NCBI RefSeq assembly: GCF_002953255.1
Contig: NZ_CP026498.1
Span: forward strand, 4,892,782-4,937,433
Reading direction: 5' to 3'
From: Streptomyces sp. CB01881
Lineage (GTDB): Bacteria > Actinomycetota > Actinomycetes > Streptomycetales > Streptomycetaceae
Length of the DNA: 44,652 nucleotides
This document shows, one piece after another, positions 15,235-24,935 of the stretch; position 1 is the stretch's first letter, and every line of letters starts with the position of its first letter. The notes beneath the pieces were generated by a model. It had not been told where the DNA came from. It saw only the letters and a list, made by a program, of their open reading frames with translations, and searched no databases. Position numbers and translations under genes: made by a program.

Positions 15235-16206
15235 GTGCGTACCCCCTTCTCCCTGCTCGCCGAGCGCTGGCAGCCGTCCGCCGCCATGGTCAGGCGTGCC
15301 GCGTTCGCCGCGCTGGTGATGAGCGTGGTCATCGTGGTCACCGGCGGCGCCGTCCGGCTCACCGCCTCCGGCCTCGGCTGCACCACCTGGCCCCGCTGTA
15401 CCGACGAGAGCCTGACGCCGACGCCCGAGATGGGCTTCCACGGCGTCGTCGAGTTCACCAACCGGATGCTCACCTACGTGCTGAGTGCCGCGGTCGGCTG
15501 GGCCATCCTGGCCGCCCGCTGCCACCGCCCGTGGCGGCGGCAGCTGACCAAGCTGGGCTGGGCGCAGTTCTGGCTGGTGATGAGCAACGCCGTGCTCGGC
15601 GGCATCACCGTGCTGACCGGCCTCAACCCGTACACCGTCGCCCTGCACCTGATCGCCGCGATGGGCCTGGTCTGGGTCGCGCTGCTGATGTGGGAGCGGT
15701 CCGGCGAGGGCGACGGACCCCCGCAGCCGGCCGTGGCCCGCCCGATCGTGCAGCTCTCCTACGTCCTCGTCGTGGTGATCGGCCTGCTGGTGGCGGCCGG
15801 GACGCTGGTGACCGGCGCCGGGCACCACCCGGGGACGCCCAGGGACAACAAGATCGTGCCGCGCATCCCGCTCGACTACGACCGCCTGGCGCAGTTCCAC
15901 GCCGACCTGGCCTTCGTCTCGGTCGGCCTGGCGATCGCGGTGCTGTTCGTCTTCGCCGCGGTGAAGACCCCGCCGGCCGCCCGGGCCCGCGCCCGCGAGC
16001 TGCTCGTCGTGCTGCTGCTCCAGGGCGTGCTCGGCTTCGTCCAGTACTTCACGGAGGTCCCGGAGATCCTGGTAGGCCTGCACATGCTGGGCGCCACCCT
16101 CACCTGGATCGCCGCGCTGCGCATCCCGCTCGCGCTGCGGGTCCGCACGGACGGGGACGCGCCCGCCCCGCTGCCGGCCCGCGAGCCGCAGGCCGCCGCC
16201 GCCTGA
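15235..16206 (+). CDS. ctaA: Haem A synthase (COX15/CtaA)
   Basis: A 323-aa integral membrane enzyme that oxidises the methyl group of haem O to form haem A for cytochrome aa3 oxidase. It has eight hydrophobic segments. Haem-ligand and family motifs are GGAVRLTASGLGCTTWPRCT (residues about 38-57), EFTNRMLTYVL, YTVALHLIAAMGLVW, TLVTGAGHHPG, FHADLAFVSV and GLHMLGATLTW; the histidines in these pair to bind haem. The start is a GTG at 15235; TACGAT lies 7 bases upstream and no ribosome binding site is visible, suggesting leaderless mRNA. ctaB, the haem O synthase, lies 1.3 kb downstream on the other strand. Confidence 0.95.
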   Translation: MRTPFSLLAERWQPSAAMVRRAAFAALVMSVVIVVTGGAVRLTASGLGCTTWPRCTDESLTPTPEMGFHGVVEFTNRMLTYVLSAAVGWAILAARCHRPWRRQLTKLGWAQFWLVMSNAVLGGITVLTGLNPYTVALHLIAAMGLVWVALLMWERSGEGDGPPQPAVARPIVQLSYVLVVVIGLLVAAGTLVTGAGHHPGTPRDNKIVPRIPLDYDRLAQFHADLAFVSVGLAIAVLFVFAAVKTPPAARARARELLVVLLLQGVLGFVQYFTEVPEILVGLHMLGATLTWIAALRIPLALRVRTDGDAPAPLPAREPQAAAA

Positions 16207-16235
16207 GCCACGCGAACCGCCTGAGCCCGTACGCG

Positions 16236-16265
16236 AAGGGGCCCCGGGATCACCCGGGGCCCCTT
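16236..16265. terminator. Bidirectional hairpin terminator
   Basis: AAGGGGCCCCGGG and CCCGGGGCCCCTT are perfect 13-bp arms with loop ATCA, between convergent ctaA and the minus-strand 112-aa gene. Confidence 0.88.
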
Positions 16266-16284
16266 CCGCATGTCCGGGGCGGCG

Positions 16285-16623
16285 TCAGCCGCCGATCTGG
16301 ATGCCGGCCATCCGCTTCCACTCGTACGGGCCGGTCTTCACCTTCAGGCCCAGCTCGCCCTCGAAGTCGTCGTGGAGGGTGACCCCGGCCAGCTCGGCGG
16401 CCCGGCGGCCGACGGCGTAGCTGGGGGCGACCTGGTCGCCCCAGGTGCCGTCCGCGCCGACCACCACGATGCGGGTGGCCACGGCGCCGACGTACTCGAC
16501 GACGCCGTCGGCGCTGCCGCCGTGCTGCCGGGCGAAGCTGGAGAGGTGCTTGGCGATGCGCTTGGCGCGGCGCTCGGCGCGGGCGTCCGGCGCGGCGGTG
16601 GTGGCGGTCTCTGCGCTGCTCAT
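16285..16623 (-). CDS. Conserved hypothetical protein
   Basis: A 112-aa soluble protein I cannot assign. It has a basic, alanine-rich N-terminus (DARAERRAKRIAKHLSSFAR), then a strand-rich middle (VVEYVGAVATRIVVVGADGT) and a YAVGRRAAELAGVTLHDDFE helix, ending in YEWKRMAGIQIGG. Proteins of this length and sequence are common in streptomycetes by my recollection. It stands between ctaA and a divergent DUF2461 gene. A perfect 16-bp palindrome lies 8 bases before the ATG, so it may be repressed by a TetR-type regulator. Confidence 0.78.
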   Translation of the reverse strand: MSSAETATTAAPDARAERRAKRIAKHLSSFARQHGGSADGVVEYVGAVATRIVVVGADGTWGDQVAPSYAVGRRAAELAGVTLHDDFEGELGLKVKTGPYEWKRMAGIQIGG

Positions 16624-16631
16624 GCCCGCAT

Positions 16632-16647
16632 GCTACCGATCGGTAGC
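16632..16647. promoter_or_regulatory. TetR-type operator palindrome
   Basis: GCTACCGATCGGTAGC is a perfect 16-bp palindrome, 8 bases before the start of the 112-aa gene, and contains the TACCGAtCGGTA core seen in many TetR-family operators. It would overlap the transcription start or ribosome-binding region. No TetR gene is within the window, so the regulator is unknown. Confidence 0.7.
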
Positions 16648-16715
16648 GGAGCTGGCGACGGGAGCGGACTGTGCACCGGGCCACATGCCGGCCCCGCGCA
16701 CCACATACTGGCCCC

Positions 16716-17357
16716 GTGACCTTCCAAGGCTGGCCCGCCGAGGCGCTCGACTTCTACGAGCACCTGGAGGCCGACAACTCCAAGACCTTCTGGCAGTCCC
16801 ACAAGGACCAGTACGACCACGCCGTCCGGGAGCCGATGGAACGGCTGCTGGACGAGCTGGAACCCGGCTTCGGTCCCGGCAAGATCTTCCGCCCCAACCG
16901 CGACGTCCGGTTCAGCGCCGACAAGTCCCCCTACAAGACGCACATCGGCGCCCACCTGGAGGCCGGCGGCTACGTCCAGCTCTCCGCCGACGGACTGGCC
17001 TGCGGCAACGGGCTCTACCAGCTCGCCCCGGACCAGCTGGAGCGCTACCGGGCCGCCGTCGCCGAGGACGTGAGCGGCGCCGAGCTGGAGCGGGTGGTCG
17101 CCGCGGTCCGCGAGGCCGGCCCGCAGGTGGTCGGCCGGGACAGCCTCAAGTCCGCGCCGCGCGGCTACCCCAAGGACCACCCCCGGATCGAGCTGCTCCG
17201 CCACAAGGGCCTGGTCGCCTGGCAGGAGTGGCCGCCCGGGGCCTGGCTCGGCACCCGGACGGCCTACCGGCGGATCACCGGCTTCCTGGAGGCCTCCCAG
17301 CCCCTCAAGGACTGGCTGGACGGCCACGTCGGCCCGTCCGAACTGCCGCCCCGCTGA
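16716..17357 (+). CDS. DUF2461 domain protein
   Basis: A 213-aa protein that is wholly a DUF2461 domain: FQGWPAEALDFYEHLEADNS with KTFWQSHKDQYDHAV at the start, IFRPNRDVRFSADKSPYKTH (residues about 64-83) in the middle, and PRGYPKDHPRIELLRHKGLV near the end. The family is widespread in bacteria and fungi; its function is not established. It starts at a GTG with CATACT 6 bases upstream and no ribosome binding site, again suggesting leaderless mRNA. The next gene is convergent, with a shared terminator. Confidence 0.88.
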   Translation: MTFQGWPAEALDFYEHLEADNSKTFWQSHKDQYDHAVREPMERLLDELEPGFGPGKIFRPNRDVRFSADKSPYKTHIGAHLEAGGYVQLSADGLACGNGLYQLAPDQLERYRAAVAEDVSGAELERVVAAVREAGPQVVGRDSLKSAPRGYPKDHPRIELLRHKGLVAWQEWPPGAWLGTRTAYRRITGFLEASQPLKDWLDGHVGPSELPPR

Positions 17358-17442
17358 CACCGGGCCGGCCCGCGCCGGAAGCCGAATCCCCCGCACTGCC
17401 CCGCCCCGCCGCAACCGCACGGACCCCGCCCCACCGAAAACA

Positions 17443-17474
17443 GAAGGGCCCCGGTCCGAAGACCGGGGCCCTTC
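17443..17474. terminator. Bidirectional hairpin terminator
   Basis: GAAGGGCCCCGGTC and GACCGGGGCCCTTC are perfect 14-bp arms with loop CGAA, between the convergent DUF2461 and ctaB genes. Confidence 0.88.
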
Positions 17475-17484
17475 CTCAGAAGTC

Positions 17485-18426
17485 CTACTTCACGAACGGG
17501 TCCACCGCGATCACCACGAACAGCAGCGTCAGGTAGGTGATCGACCAGTGGAACAGCCGCATCTCCTTCAGCTTGGCGCCGACCACCCCGGCCTTGGCCC
17601 GGGCGTACAGCCCGTGCGCCTCCTTGAGCCAGGCGGCGCCCAGCACGACGGCCGAGACGGGGTAGAGCCAGCTGGTGTCGGCCAGCGGCCACAGCGCCAG
17701 CGAGACGGCCACCATGACCCAGGAGTAGGCGACGATCTGCTTGGCGACCGCCAGGTTGCCCTTGATCACCGGCAGCATCGGGACGCCGGCCCGCTCGTAG
17801 TCCTCGCGCACCTTCATCGACAGCGGCCAGTAGTGCGGCGGCGTCCAGAAGAAGATGACCAGGAAGAGCACCAGCGCCGACCAGGACACCGTGTTGGTGA
17901 CCGCCGCCCAGCCGACGAACACCGGCATGCAGCCGGCGATGCCGCCCCAGACGATGTTCTGCGCCGTCCGCCGCTTGAGCCCCAGCGTGTACACGAACAC
18001 GTAGAAGAGCAGTGCCGACAGCGCCAGCAGCGAGGACAACGGGTTGACCAGGTAGCCCAGCCAGATCGTCGAGCCGACCGCCAGGGCGATGCCGAAGACC
18101 AGCGCCTCGCGCGGCGACACCATGCCGGTGACGAGCGGCCGCCGCTCGGTGCGCGACATCACCGCGTCGATGTCACGGTCGATGTACATGTTGAGGGCGT
18201 TGGCGCCGCCGGCCGAGAGGTAGCCGCCGATGACCACCTCCAGCACCAGCAGCGGATCCGGAACACCGCGCTGCGCCAGGAACATCACCGGCACGGTGGT
18301 GATCAGCAGGAGCTCGATGATCCGCGGCTTGGTCAGTGCGACGAAAGCGCCGACACGGGCCCCGAACGGCCGGTGCGCAGGCGTCGCCCCGGTGACCCCG
18401 GCGGGACGGGATTCGACGGCGGTCAC
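17485..18426 (-). CDS. ctaB: Protohaem IX farnesyltransferase (haem O synthase)
   Basis: A 313-aa UbiA-family prenyltransferase that adds a farnesyl group to haem B, giving haem O, the substrate of CtaA. The first Asp-rich motif is [20 protein letters not shown] (about residues 76-95), the second is the ..[12 protein letters not shown].. segment near 215, and the family signature [15 protein letters not shown] is at about 32-46. About eight membrane helices are visible. The start chosen is the GTG at 18426; the open frame runs to 18858 but the upstream part shows no family sequence. It is divergent from the tkt operon across a 455-base intergenic region. Confidence 0.95.
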   Translation of the reverse strand: MTAVESRPAGVTGATPAHRPFGARVGAFVALTKPRIIELLLITTVPVMFLAQRGVPDPLLVLEVVIGGYLSAGGANALNMYIDRDIDAVMSRTERRPLVTGMVSPREALVFGIALAVGSTIWLGYLVNPLSSLLALSALLFYVFVYTLGLKRRTAQNIVWGGIAGCMPVFVGWAAVTNTVSWSALVLFLVIFFWTPPHYWPLSMKVREDYERAGVPMLPVIKGNLAVAKQIVAYSWVMVAVSLALWPLADTSWLYPVSAVVLGAAWLKEAHGLYARAKAGVVGAKLKEMRLFHWSITYLTLLFVVIAVDPFVK

Positions 18427-18690
18427 TAACACCCCAACTGAAGATGAATCCTCACAGGCGGCCACGGGAACGAGGGCCCCGTTTCGTCCGCTCTGCGCGT
18501 ACCACGCCACCTTAGACGCTCCATATCTCCCCACCGGCTCCGGGGTCCCCCGGCGAGGCGGAACGCACACCCCTGGGTGAACAGACGAAGCTGGTCCCGT
18601 GCGGTACCTGCCCCCTGCCCCGACCCCCCGAGGGGCAGAGACGACGAAAACAGGAGAGCCTGTGACAAAACAGCCGCCCGGTCCTTCGTG

Positions 18691-18717
18691 GGAATCGCCA
18701 TACGGAATTTCCCGTTG
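18691..18717 (+). promoter_or_regulatory. SigR-type promoter upstream of the tkt-tal-zwf-opcA-pgl operon
   Basis: GGAAT (18691-18695), 18 bases, then GTTG (18714-18717) match the SigR (thiol-oxidative stress sigma factor) consensus GGAAT-N18-GTT exactly. A transcript would begin about 160 bases before the tkt GTG. The divergent region 18427-18881 (455 bases) must also hold the ctaB promoter; I see no other clear element or gene in it. Confidence 0.62.
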
Positions 18718-18881
18718 TCCCAGCACGGAGGGTGAGCCTCGGCCCGGACGGTAGGCTCGCTCCGAGAAGCGGGATCTACCCTCCGTGACCGGCACCACCC
18801 AAGCGTCCGGCCCCAGCGACGTGGCCGACCCGGTCCCCCTCACGGGGTCACTCTTCACAACGGAAGGAGCCCTGAGACAGG

Positions 18882-20981
18882 GTGAACACGACGCCGACGA
18901 ACGTATTCGAGTGGTCCGAACTGGACGAGCGGACTGTCGACACGGCCCGCGTCCTGGCCATGGACGCGGTCCAGAAGGTCGGCAACGGACACCCCGGGAC
19001 GGCCATGTCGCTGGCCCCGGCGGCGTACCTGATCTTCCAGCGCTTCCTGCGCCACGACCCGACCGACCCGGCGTGGGTCGGCCGCGACCGTTTCGTGCTC
19101 TCCCCCGGGCACACCAGCCTGACCCTCTACACCCAGCTCTACCTCTCCGGCTACGGCCTGGAGCTCGACGACCTCAAGGCCTTCCGGGTCGCCGGCAGCC
19201 GCACCCCCGGTCACCCCGAGCACGGCCACACCGCGGGCGTCGAGACCACCACCGGCCCGCTGGGCCAGGGCATCGCCAACGCGGTGGGCATGGCGATGGC
19301 GGCCCGCTTCGAGCGCGGCCTCTTCGACCCGGACGCCGCGGCCGGCGAGTCGCCGTTCGACCACACCATCTGGGCCATCGTCTCCGACGGCGACCTGGAG
19401 GAGGGCATCTCCGCCGAGGCCTCCTCGCTGGCCGGCCACCAGAAGCTGGGCAACCTCGTCGCCCTGTACGACGACAACCACATCTCGATCGAGGGCGACA
19501 CCGAGACGGCCTTCTCCGAGGACGTCCTCAAGCGCTACGAGGCGTACGGCTGGCACGTCCAGCGGGTCACCCCGAAGGCCAACGGCGACATCGACGTGGC
19601 CGCCCTGGCCGAGGCCCTGGCCGCCGCCAAGGCCGAGACCTCCCGCCCGTCGATGATCGCTATGCGCACGATCATCGCCTGGCCGGCCCCGGACGCCCAG
19701 AACACCGCCAAGGCACACGGCTCCGCGCTCGGCGCCGCCGAGATCGCCGCCACCAAGAAGGTCCTGGGCTTCGACCCGGAGAAGACCTTCGAGGTCGGCG
19801 ACAAGGTGATCGAGCACGCCCGCCAGGTGATCAAGCGCGGCAAGGCCGCCCGCGACGCGTGGCAGCAGTCGTTCGAGGCCTGGCGCGGCGCCCACCCGCA
19901 CCGCGCCGCCGAGTTCGACCGCATCCAGGCCGGCGAGCTGCCCGAGGGCTGGAAGAAGTCCGTCCCGGTCTTCGAGGCCGGCAAGGACGTCGCGACCCGC
20001 AAGGCCTCCGGCGAGACCCTCAAGGCGATCGGCGCGGTGATCCCGGAGCTGTGGGGCGGCTCGGCCGACCTCGCGGAGTCCAACCTCACCACCATCGACG
20101 AGGACAGCTCCTTCCTCCCCGAGGGCAACCCGCTGAAGACCGCCGGCCCCTACGGCCGGACGATCCACTTCGGCATCCGCGAGCACGCCATGGGCTCGAC
20201 CATGAACGGCATCGCGCTGCACGGCAGGACCCGCGTCTTCGGCGGCACCTTCCTGGTCTTCGCGGACTACATGCGCCCCGCCGTCCGCCTGGCCGCGCTG
20301 ATGAAGCTGCCGGTCACCTACGTCTGGACGCACGACTCGATCGGCCTCGGCGAGGACGGCCCGACCCACCAGCCGGTCGAGCACATGGCCTCGCTGCGCG
20401 CCATCCCGGGCCTGGCCATGGTCCGCCCGGCCGACGCCAACGAGACCGCCGTCGCCTGGCGCACCGTGATCGAGCGGCAGACCACCCACCCCGGCCCGGT
20501 CGGCCTGGCGCTCACCCGCCAGAACGTCCCGACCTTCGACCGCGAGGTGTTCGGCTCCGCCGAGGGCACCACGAAGGGCGGCTACATCCTGGCCGAGGCC
20601 TCCGACGGCGACCCGCAGGTGATCCTGCTCGGCACCGGCTCCGAGGTCCAGCTGGCCGTCAAGGCCCGCGAGGTCCTGGAGGCCGAGGGCATCGCGACCC
20701 GCGTGGTCTCGCTGCCGTCCTTCGAGTGGTTCCAGGAGCAGGACCAGGCCTACCGCGACAGCGTGCTGCCGCCGTCGGTCAAGGCCCGCGTCTCGGTCGA
20801 GGCCGGCATCGCCCAGGGCTGGCGCGAGCTGGTCGGCGACCACGGCCGGATCGTCTCGCTGGAGCACTTCGGTGCCTCCGCCGACTACAAGGTGCTGTTC
20901 GAGGAGTTCGGCCTGACCTCCGAGCGGGTCGTCGCCGAGGCCCACAACGCACTGCGCTCGCTCGAAGCCGTCAACCGCTAG
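18882..20981 (+). CDS. tkt: Transketolase
   Basis: A 699-aa thiamine-diphosphate enzyme that moves two-carbon units between sugar phosphates in the non-oxidative pentose phosphate pathway. It begins at a GTG after GGAAGGAG. Visible motifs are [20 protein letters not shown] (active-site His near residue 37), the ThDP motif [18 protein letters not shown] (about 168-185) with YDDN after it, and [19 protein letters not shown] with the catalytic Glu. Length equals the family norm. It is first gene of the operon tkt-tal-zwf-opcA-pgl; tal follows after 90 bases. Confidence 0.98.
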   Translation: MNTTPTNVFEWSELDERTVDTARVLAMDAVQKVGNGHPGTAMSLAPAAYLIFQRFLRHDPTDPAWVGRDRFVLSPGHTSLTLYTQLYLSGYGLELDDLKAFRVAGSRTPGHPEHGHTAGVETTTGPLGQGIANAVGMAMAARFERGLFDPDAAAGESPFDHTIWAIVSDGDLEEGISAEASSLAGHQKLGNLVALYDDNHISIEGDTETAFSEDVLKRYEAYGWHVQRVTPKANGDIDVAALAEALAAAKAETSRPSMIAMRTIIAWPAPDAQNTAKAHGSALGAAEIAATKKVLGFDPEKTFEVGDKVIEHARQVIKRGKAARDAWQQSFEAWRGAHPHRAAEFDRIQAGELPEGWKKSVPVFEAGKDVATRKASGETLKAIGAVIPELWGGSADLAESNLTTIDEDSSFLPEGNPLKTAGPYGRTIHFGIREHAMGSTMNGIALHGRTRVFGGTFLVFADYMRPAVRLAALMKLPVTYVWTHDSIGLGEDGPTHQPVEHMASLRAIPGLAMVRPADANETAVAWRTVIERQTTHPGPVGLALTRQNVPTFDREVFGSAEGTTKGGYILAEASDGDPQVILLGTGSEVQLAVKAREVLEAEGIATRVVSLPSFEWFQEQDQAYRDSVLPPSVKARVSVEAGIAQGWRELVGDHGRIVSLEHFGASADYKVLFEEFGLTSERVVAEAHNALRSLEAVNR

Positions 20982-21071
20982 CGGCACCCGGGCCGGGCCG
21001 CCGACCGCACATCGGCGCCCCGGCCCCTCTGACTACCCCACGAAGCAGAAGAAAAAAGGGACTGAAGCACC

Positions 21072-22211
21072 ATGACTGACGCACTGAAGCGCCTCAGCGA
21101 CGAAGGCGTGGCGATCTGGCTGGACGACCTCAGCCGCAAGCGGCTGAACACCGGCAACCTCGCCGAGCTGGTGCAGAACAAGCACGTGGTGGGTGTCACC
21201 ACCAACCCGACCATCTTCCAGAAGGCGATCGGCGGCGGCGACTCCTCCTACGACGGCCAGCTGCGCGACCTCGCCGTCCGCAAGGTCACCACCGACGAGG
21301 CCGTCCGCATGATCACCACCTCGGACGTGCGCGACGCGGCCGACGTGCTGCGCCCGGTCTACGACGCCTCCAACGGCCGCGACGGCCGGGTCTCCATCGA
21401 GGTCGACCCGCGCCTGGCCCACGAGACCGCCGCGACCATCGCCGAGGCCAAGCAGCTCTGGTGGCTGGTCGACCGCCCGAACGTCTTCATCAAGATCCCC
21501 GCCACCAAGGCCGGCCTGCCCGCGATCGGCGAGGTCATCGGCAAGGGCATCAGCGTCAACGTCACGCTGATCTTCTCGCTGGAGCGCTACCGCGCCGTCA
21601 TCGACGCCTACCTGACCGGCCTGGAGTCCGCCAAGGCCAAGGGCCTGGACCTCTCCCAGATCGAGTCGGTCGCCTCGTTCTTCGTCTCCCGCGTGGACAC
21701 CGAGATCGACAAGCGCCTGGACAAGGTCGGCGGCGACGCCCGGGACCTTCGCTCCAAGGCCGCCCTGGCCAACGCCCGCCTCGCCTACCAGGCGTACGAG
21801 GAGGTCTTCGGCACCGTCGACGGCAAGACCGCCGGCAGCGAGCGCTGGAAGGCCCTGGAGGCCGCCGGCGCCAAGCCGCAGCGTCCGCTCTGGGCCTCCA
21901 CCGGCGTCAAGGACCCGGCCCTGCCGGACACCCTGTACGTCACCGAGCTGGTCGCCCCGGGCACCGTCAACACCATGCCCGAGGCCACCCTGGACGCCAC
22001 CGGCGACCACGGCGTGATCACCGGCGGCACCATCGTCCCGAACTACGCCGACGCCAAGGCCGTGATGGACGCCATCGCCGCGGCCGGCGTGGACTACGAC
22101 GACGTCGTCCAGGTGCTGGAGGACGAGGGCGTGGAGAAGTTCGAGCAGTCCTGGAACGAGCTGCTCGACACCGTCACGGCCTCGCTCGCCTCCTTCGCCG
22201 ACGAGAAGTGA
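21072..22211 (+). CDS. tal: Transaldolase
   Basis: A 379-aa enzyme that transfers dihydroxyacetone from sedoheptulose-7-phosphate to glyceraldehyde-3-phosphate. The Schiff-base lysine is K141 in [11 protein letters not shown]; the actinobacterial family start [18 protein letters not shown] and [10 protein letters not shown] are present. It is longer than the E. coli enzyme (about 317 aa), as is normal for the actinobacterial subfamily. It lies between tkt and zwf; zwf starts 40 bases after its stop. Confidence 0.98.
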   Translation: MTDALKRLSDEGVAIWLDDLSRKRLNTGNLAELVQNKHVVGVTTNPTIFQKAIGGGDSSYDGQLRDLAVRKVTTDEAVRMITTSDVRDAADVLRPVYDASNGRDGRVSIEVDPRLAHETAATIAEAKQLWWLVDRPNVFIKIPATKAGLPAIGEVIGKGISVNVTLIFSLERYRAVIDAYLTGLESAKAKGLDLSQIESVASFFVSRVDTEIDKRLDKVGGDARDLRSKAALANARLAYQAYEEVFGTVDGKTAGSERWKALEAAGAKPQRPLWASTGVKDPALPDTLYVTELVAPGTVNTMPEATLDATGDHGVITGGTIVPNYADAKAVMDAIAAAGVDYDDVVQVLEDEGVEKFEQSWNELLDTVTASLASFADEK

Positions 22212-22251
22212 TTCCCGCTCACAGCCAGCGCACGAAAGCGGAGCCCATCAA

Positions 22252-23829
22252 GTGAGCACTGATTTCCCTGAGTTGACGTCGGACTCGGACGCGGGCGACC
22301 CCCCGCCGGCTCCCGTCAACCCGCTTCGTGACCCGGCAGACCGGCGGCTCCCGCGCATCGCGGGGCCGTCCGGCCTGGTCATCTTCGGGGTCACCGGCGA
22401 CCTGTCCCGCAAGAAGCTGATGCCGGCCATCTACGACCTGGCCAACCGCGGCCTGCTGCCGCCGGGCTTCTCGCTCGTCGGCTTCGCCCGCCGCGAGTGG
22501 AAGGACGAGGACTTCGCCCAGGAGGTCCACGACGCGGTCAAGGAGCACGCCCGGACCCCCTTCCGCGAGGAGGTGTGGCAGCAGCTCGCCAAGGGCATGC
22601 GCTTCGTCCACGGCACCTTCGACGACGACGACGCCTTCGACAAGCTCCGCGGCACCATCGAGGAGCTCGACAAGGCGCAGGGCACCGGCGGCAACTTCGC
22701 CTTCTACCTGTCGGTCCCGCCGAAGTTCTTCCCGACCGTCGTCCAGCAGCTGAAGAAGCACGGCCTGGCCGACCCGCCCCAGGGCTCCTGGCGGCGCGCG
22801 GTCATCGAGAAGCCCTTCGGCCACGACCTGGAGAGCGCCCAGGAGCTGAACCGGATCGTCCACGAGGTCTTCCCCCGGGACGAGGTCTTCCGGATCGACC
22901 ACTACCTGGGCAAGGAGACCGTCCAGAACATCCTGGCGCTCCGCTTCGCCAACCAGATGTTCGAGCCGATCTGGAACCGGTCGTACGTCGACCACGTGCA
23001 GATCACCATGGCCGAGGACATCGGCATCGGCGGCCGGGCCGGCTACTACGACGGCATCGGCTCGGCCCGGGACGTCATCCAGAACCACCTGCTCCAGCTG
23101 ATGGCGCTCACCGCCATCGAGGAGCCGGCGTCCTTCCACCCCAAGGCGCTGGTCGCCGAGAAGCTCAAGGTGCTCAGCGCCGTCAAGCTCCCGGCCGACC
23201 TCGGCAAGCACACCGTGCGCGGCCAGTACGCGGCCGGCTGGCAGGGCGGCGAGGAGGTCGGCGGCTACCTCGACGAGGACGGCATCAACCCGGACTCCAA
23301 GACCGACACCTACGCGGCCATCAAGCTGGAGATCAACAACCGCCGCTGGGCGGGCGTGCCGTTCTACCTGCGCACCGGCAAGCGGCTCGGCCGCCGGGTC
23401 ACCGAGATCGCGGTGGTCTTCCAGCGCGCCCCGTACCTGCCGTTCGACTCCTACGCGACCGAGGAGCTGGGGCAGAACGCCCTGGTCATCCGGGTGCAGC
23501 CGGACGAGGGCGTCACGGTGCGGTTCGGCTCCAAGGTGCCGGGCACCTCCTTCGAGGTCCGGGACGTCACGATGGACTTCGCCTACGGCGAGTCCTTCAC
23601 CGAGTCCAGCCCGGAGGCGTACGAGCGCCTCATCCTCGACGTGCTGCTCGGCGACGCCAACCTGTTCCCGCGCCACCAGGAGGTCGAGCTCTCCTGGCAG
23701 ATCCTCGACCCGATCGAGAAGTACTGGGACTCCCACGGCAAGCCCGCCCAGTACCCGGCGGGCACCTGGGGCCCGGCCGAGGCTGACGAGATGCTCGCAC
23801 AAGACGGCAGGAGCTGGCGCCGGCCATGA
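22252..23829 (+). CDS. zwf: Glucose-6-phosphate 1-dehydrogenase
   Basis: A 525-aa enzyme that oxidises glucose-6-phosphate to 6-phosphogluconolactone with reduction of NADP, the entry of the oxidative pentose phosphate branch. The nucleotide-binding FGVTGDLSRKKLMPAIYDL is at about residues 45-63 and the active-site RIDHYLGK at 214-221. About 35 extra residues precede the Rossmann domain. The start is a GTG preceded by GGAG. Its stop overlaps the opcA start (ATGA), so the enzyme and its assembly protein are made together. Confidence 0.98.
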   Translation: MSTDFPELTSDSDAGDPPPAPVNPLRDPADRRLPRIAGPSGLVIFGVTGDLSRKKLMPAIYDLANRGLLPPGFSLVGFARREWKDEDFAQEVHDAVKEHARTPFREEVWQQLAKGMRFVHGTFDDDDAFDKLRGTIEELDKAQGTGGNFAFYLSVPPKFFPTVVQQLKKHGLADPPQGSWRRAVIEKPFGHDLESAQELNRIVHEVFPRDEVFRIDHYLGKETVQNILALRFANQMFEPIWNRSYVDHVQITMAEDIGIGGRAGYYDGIGSARDVIQNHLLQLMALTAIEEPASFHPKALVAEKLKVLSAVKLPADLGKHTVRGQYAAGWQGGEEVGGYLDEDGINPDSKTDTYAAIKLEINNRRWAGVPFYLRTGKRLGRRVTEIAVVFQRAPYLPFDSYATEELGQNALVIRVQPDEGVTVRFGSKVPGTSFEVRDVTMDFAYGESFTESSPEAYERLILDVLLGDANLFPRHQEVELSWQILDPIEKYWDSHGKPAQYPAGTWGPAEADEMLAQDGRSWRRP

Positions 23830-24935
23830 AGATCGATCTCACGAACACGACCTCCAGCAAGATCAACGCAGCGCTGATGGAGGCGCGCCGGGGCAACGGC
23901 GCCACCGCCGCCGGCATGGTGCTCACGCTGGTGATCGTGACCGACGAGGGCAGCGCCTACGACGCCCTCAAGGCCGCCAACGACGCCTCGCGGGAGCACC
24001 CCTCGCGCACCCTGGCGGTCATCAAGCGCGCCGGGCGCTCGCCCCGGGCCCGCGCCGAGACCCGCCTGGACGCCGAGATCCTGGTCGGCAGCGACGCCGG
24101 CTCCGGCGAGACGGTCGTCCTGCGCATGCACGGCGAGCTCGTCGCGCACGCCCAGTCGGTCGTCCTGCCGCTGCTCCTCCCGGACGCCCCGGTGGTCGTC
24201 TGGTGGCCGGAGAACGCTCCGCTGCACCCGGCCCAGGACCCGCTGGGCTCGATCGCCCAGCGCCGGATCACCGACGCCGTCACCGCGGAGTCCCCGGTCG
24301 GCCAGCTCGCCCAGCGGGCCCAGAGCTACACCCCGGGCGACACCGACCTGGCCTGGACGCGGATCACCGGCTGGCGCTCGATGCTGGCCGCCGCGCTGGA
24401 CCAGCGGCCGTCCACGATCACCTCCGCGGTGGTCGAGGGCGAGTCGTACAACCCCAGCGTCGAGCTGCTCGGCCTCTGGCTGCACAACCGGCTGCACGTG
24501 CCGGTCGAGCGGGTCGTCACCGGCGGCCCCGGCATCACCGCGGTGCACCTGCGCACCACGGACGGGGACATCACCCTGGACCGCCCGGACGGCCTGATGG
24601 GCACGCTGTCCATGCCCGGCTCGCCGGACCGCCAGGTGGCGCTCAAGCGGCGCGAGACGTCCGAGCTGATCGCGGAGGAGCTGCGCCGGCTCGACCCGGA
24701 CGACATCTACGCGTCGGCCGTGCGCACGCCCGTCGAGCGGCTGCGCGAGACGGCGGCGGCCGAGTCGGCCGCGCACACCGTCGCCGAGGCCGCGGTGGCC
24801 AACCCTTCGCGGGTGACCGCCAAGGTGCCGGGCGACGCCGCACCGGAGAAGGACGCCGACCAGGAGTCCGCGCCGAAGAAGGCCGCCGCGAAGAAGGCCC
24901 CGGCCAAGGGCGCGGACAAGAAGGCGGGATCGTGA
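23826..24935 (+). CDS. opcA: Glucose-6-phosphate dehydrogenase assembly protein OpcA
   Basis: A 369-aa protein needed for activity or redox-dependent assembly of Zwf in cyanobacteria and actinobacteria. It begins MKIDLTNTTSSKINAAL and has the family segments LVIVTDEGSAYDALKAANDA and LLLPDAPVVVWWPENAPL. The last about 40 residues are Ala/Lys/Glu-rich (APKKAAAKKAPAKGADKKAG) and appear disordered. It overlaps zwf upstream (ATGA) and pgl downstream (GTGA). Confidence 0.96.
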   Translation: MKIDLTNTTSSKINAALMEARRGNGATAAGMVLTLVIVTDEGSAYDALKAANDASREHPSRTLAVIKRAGRSPRARAETRLDAEILVGSDAGSGETVVLRMHGELVAHAQSVVLPLLLPDAPVVVWWPENAPLHPAQDPLGSIAQRRITDAVTAESPVGQLAQRAQSYTPGDTDLAWTRITGWRSMLAAALDQRPSTITSAVVEGESYNPSVELLGLWLHNRLHVPVERVVTGGPGITAVHLRTTDGDITLDRPDGLMGTLSMPGSPDRQVALKRRETSELIAEELRRLDPDDIYASAVRTPVERLRETAAAESAAHTVAEAAVANPSRVTAKVPGDAAPEKDADQESAPKKAAAKKAPAKGADKKAGS

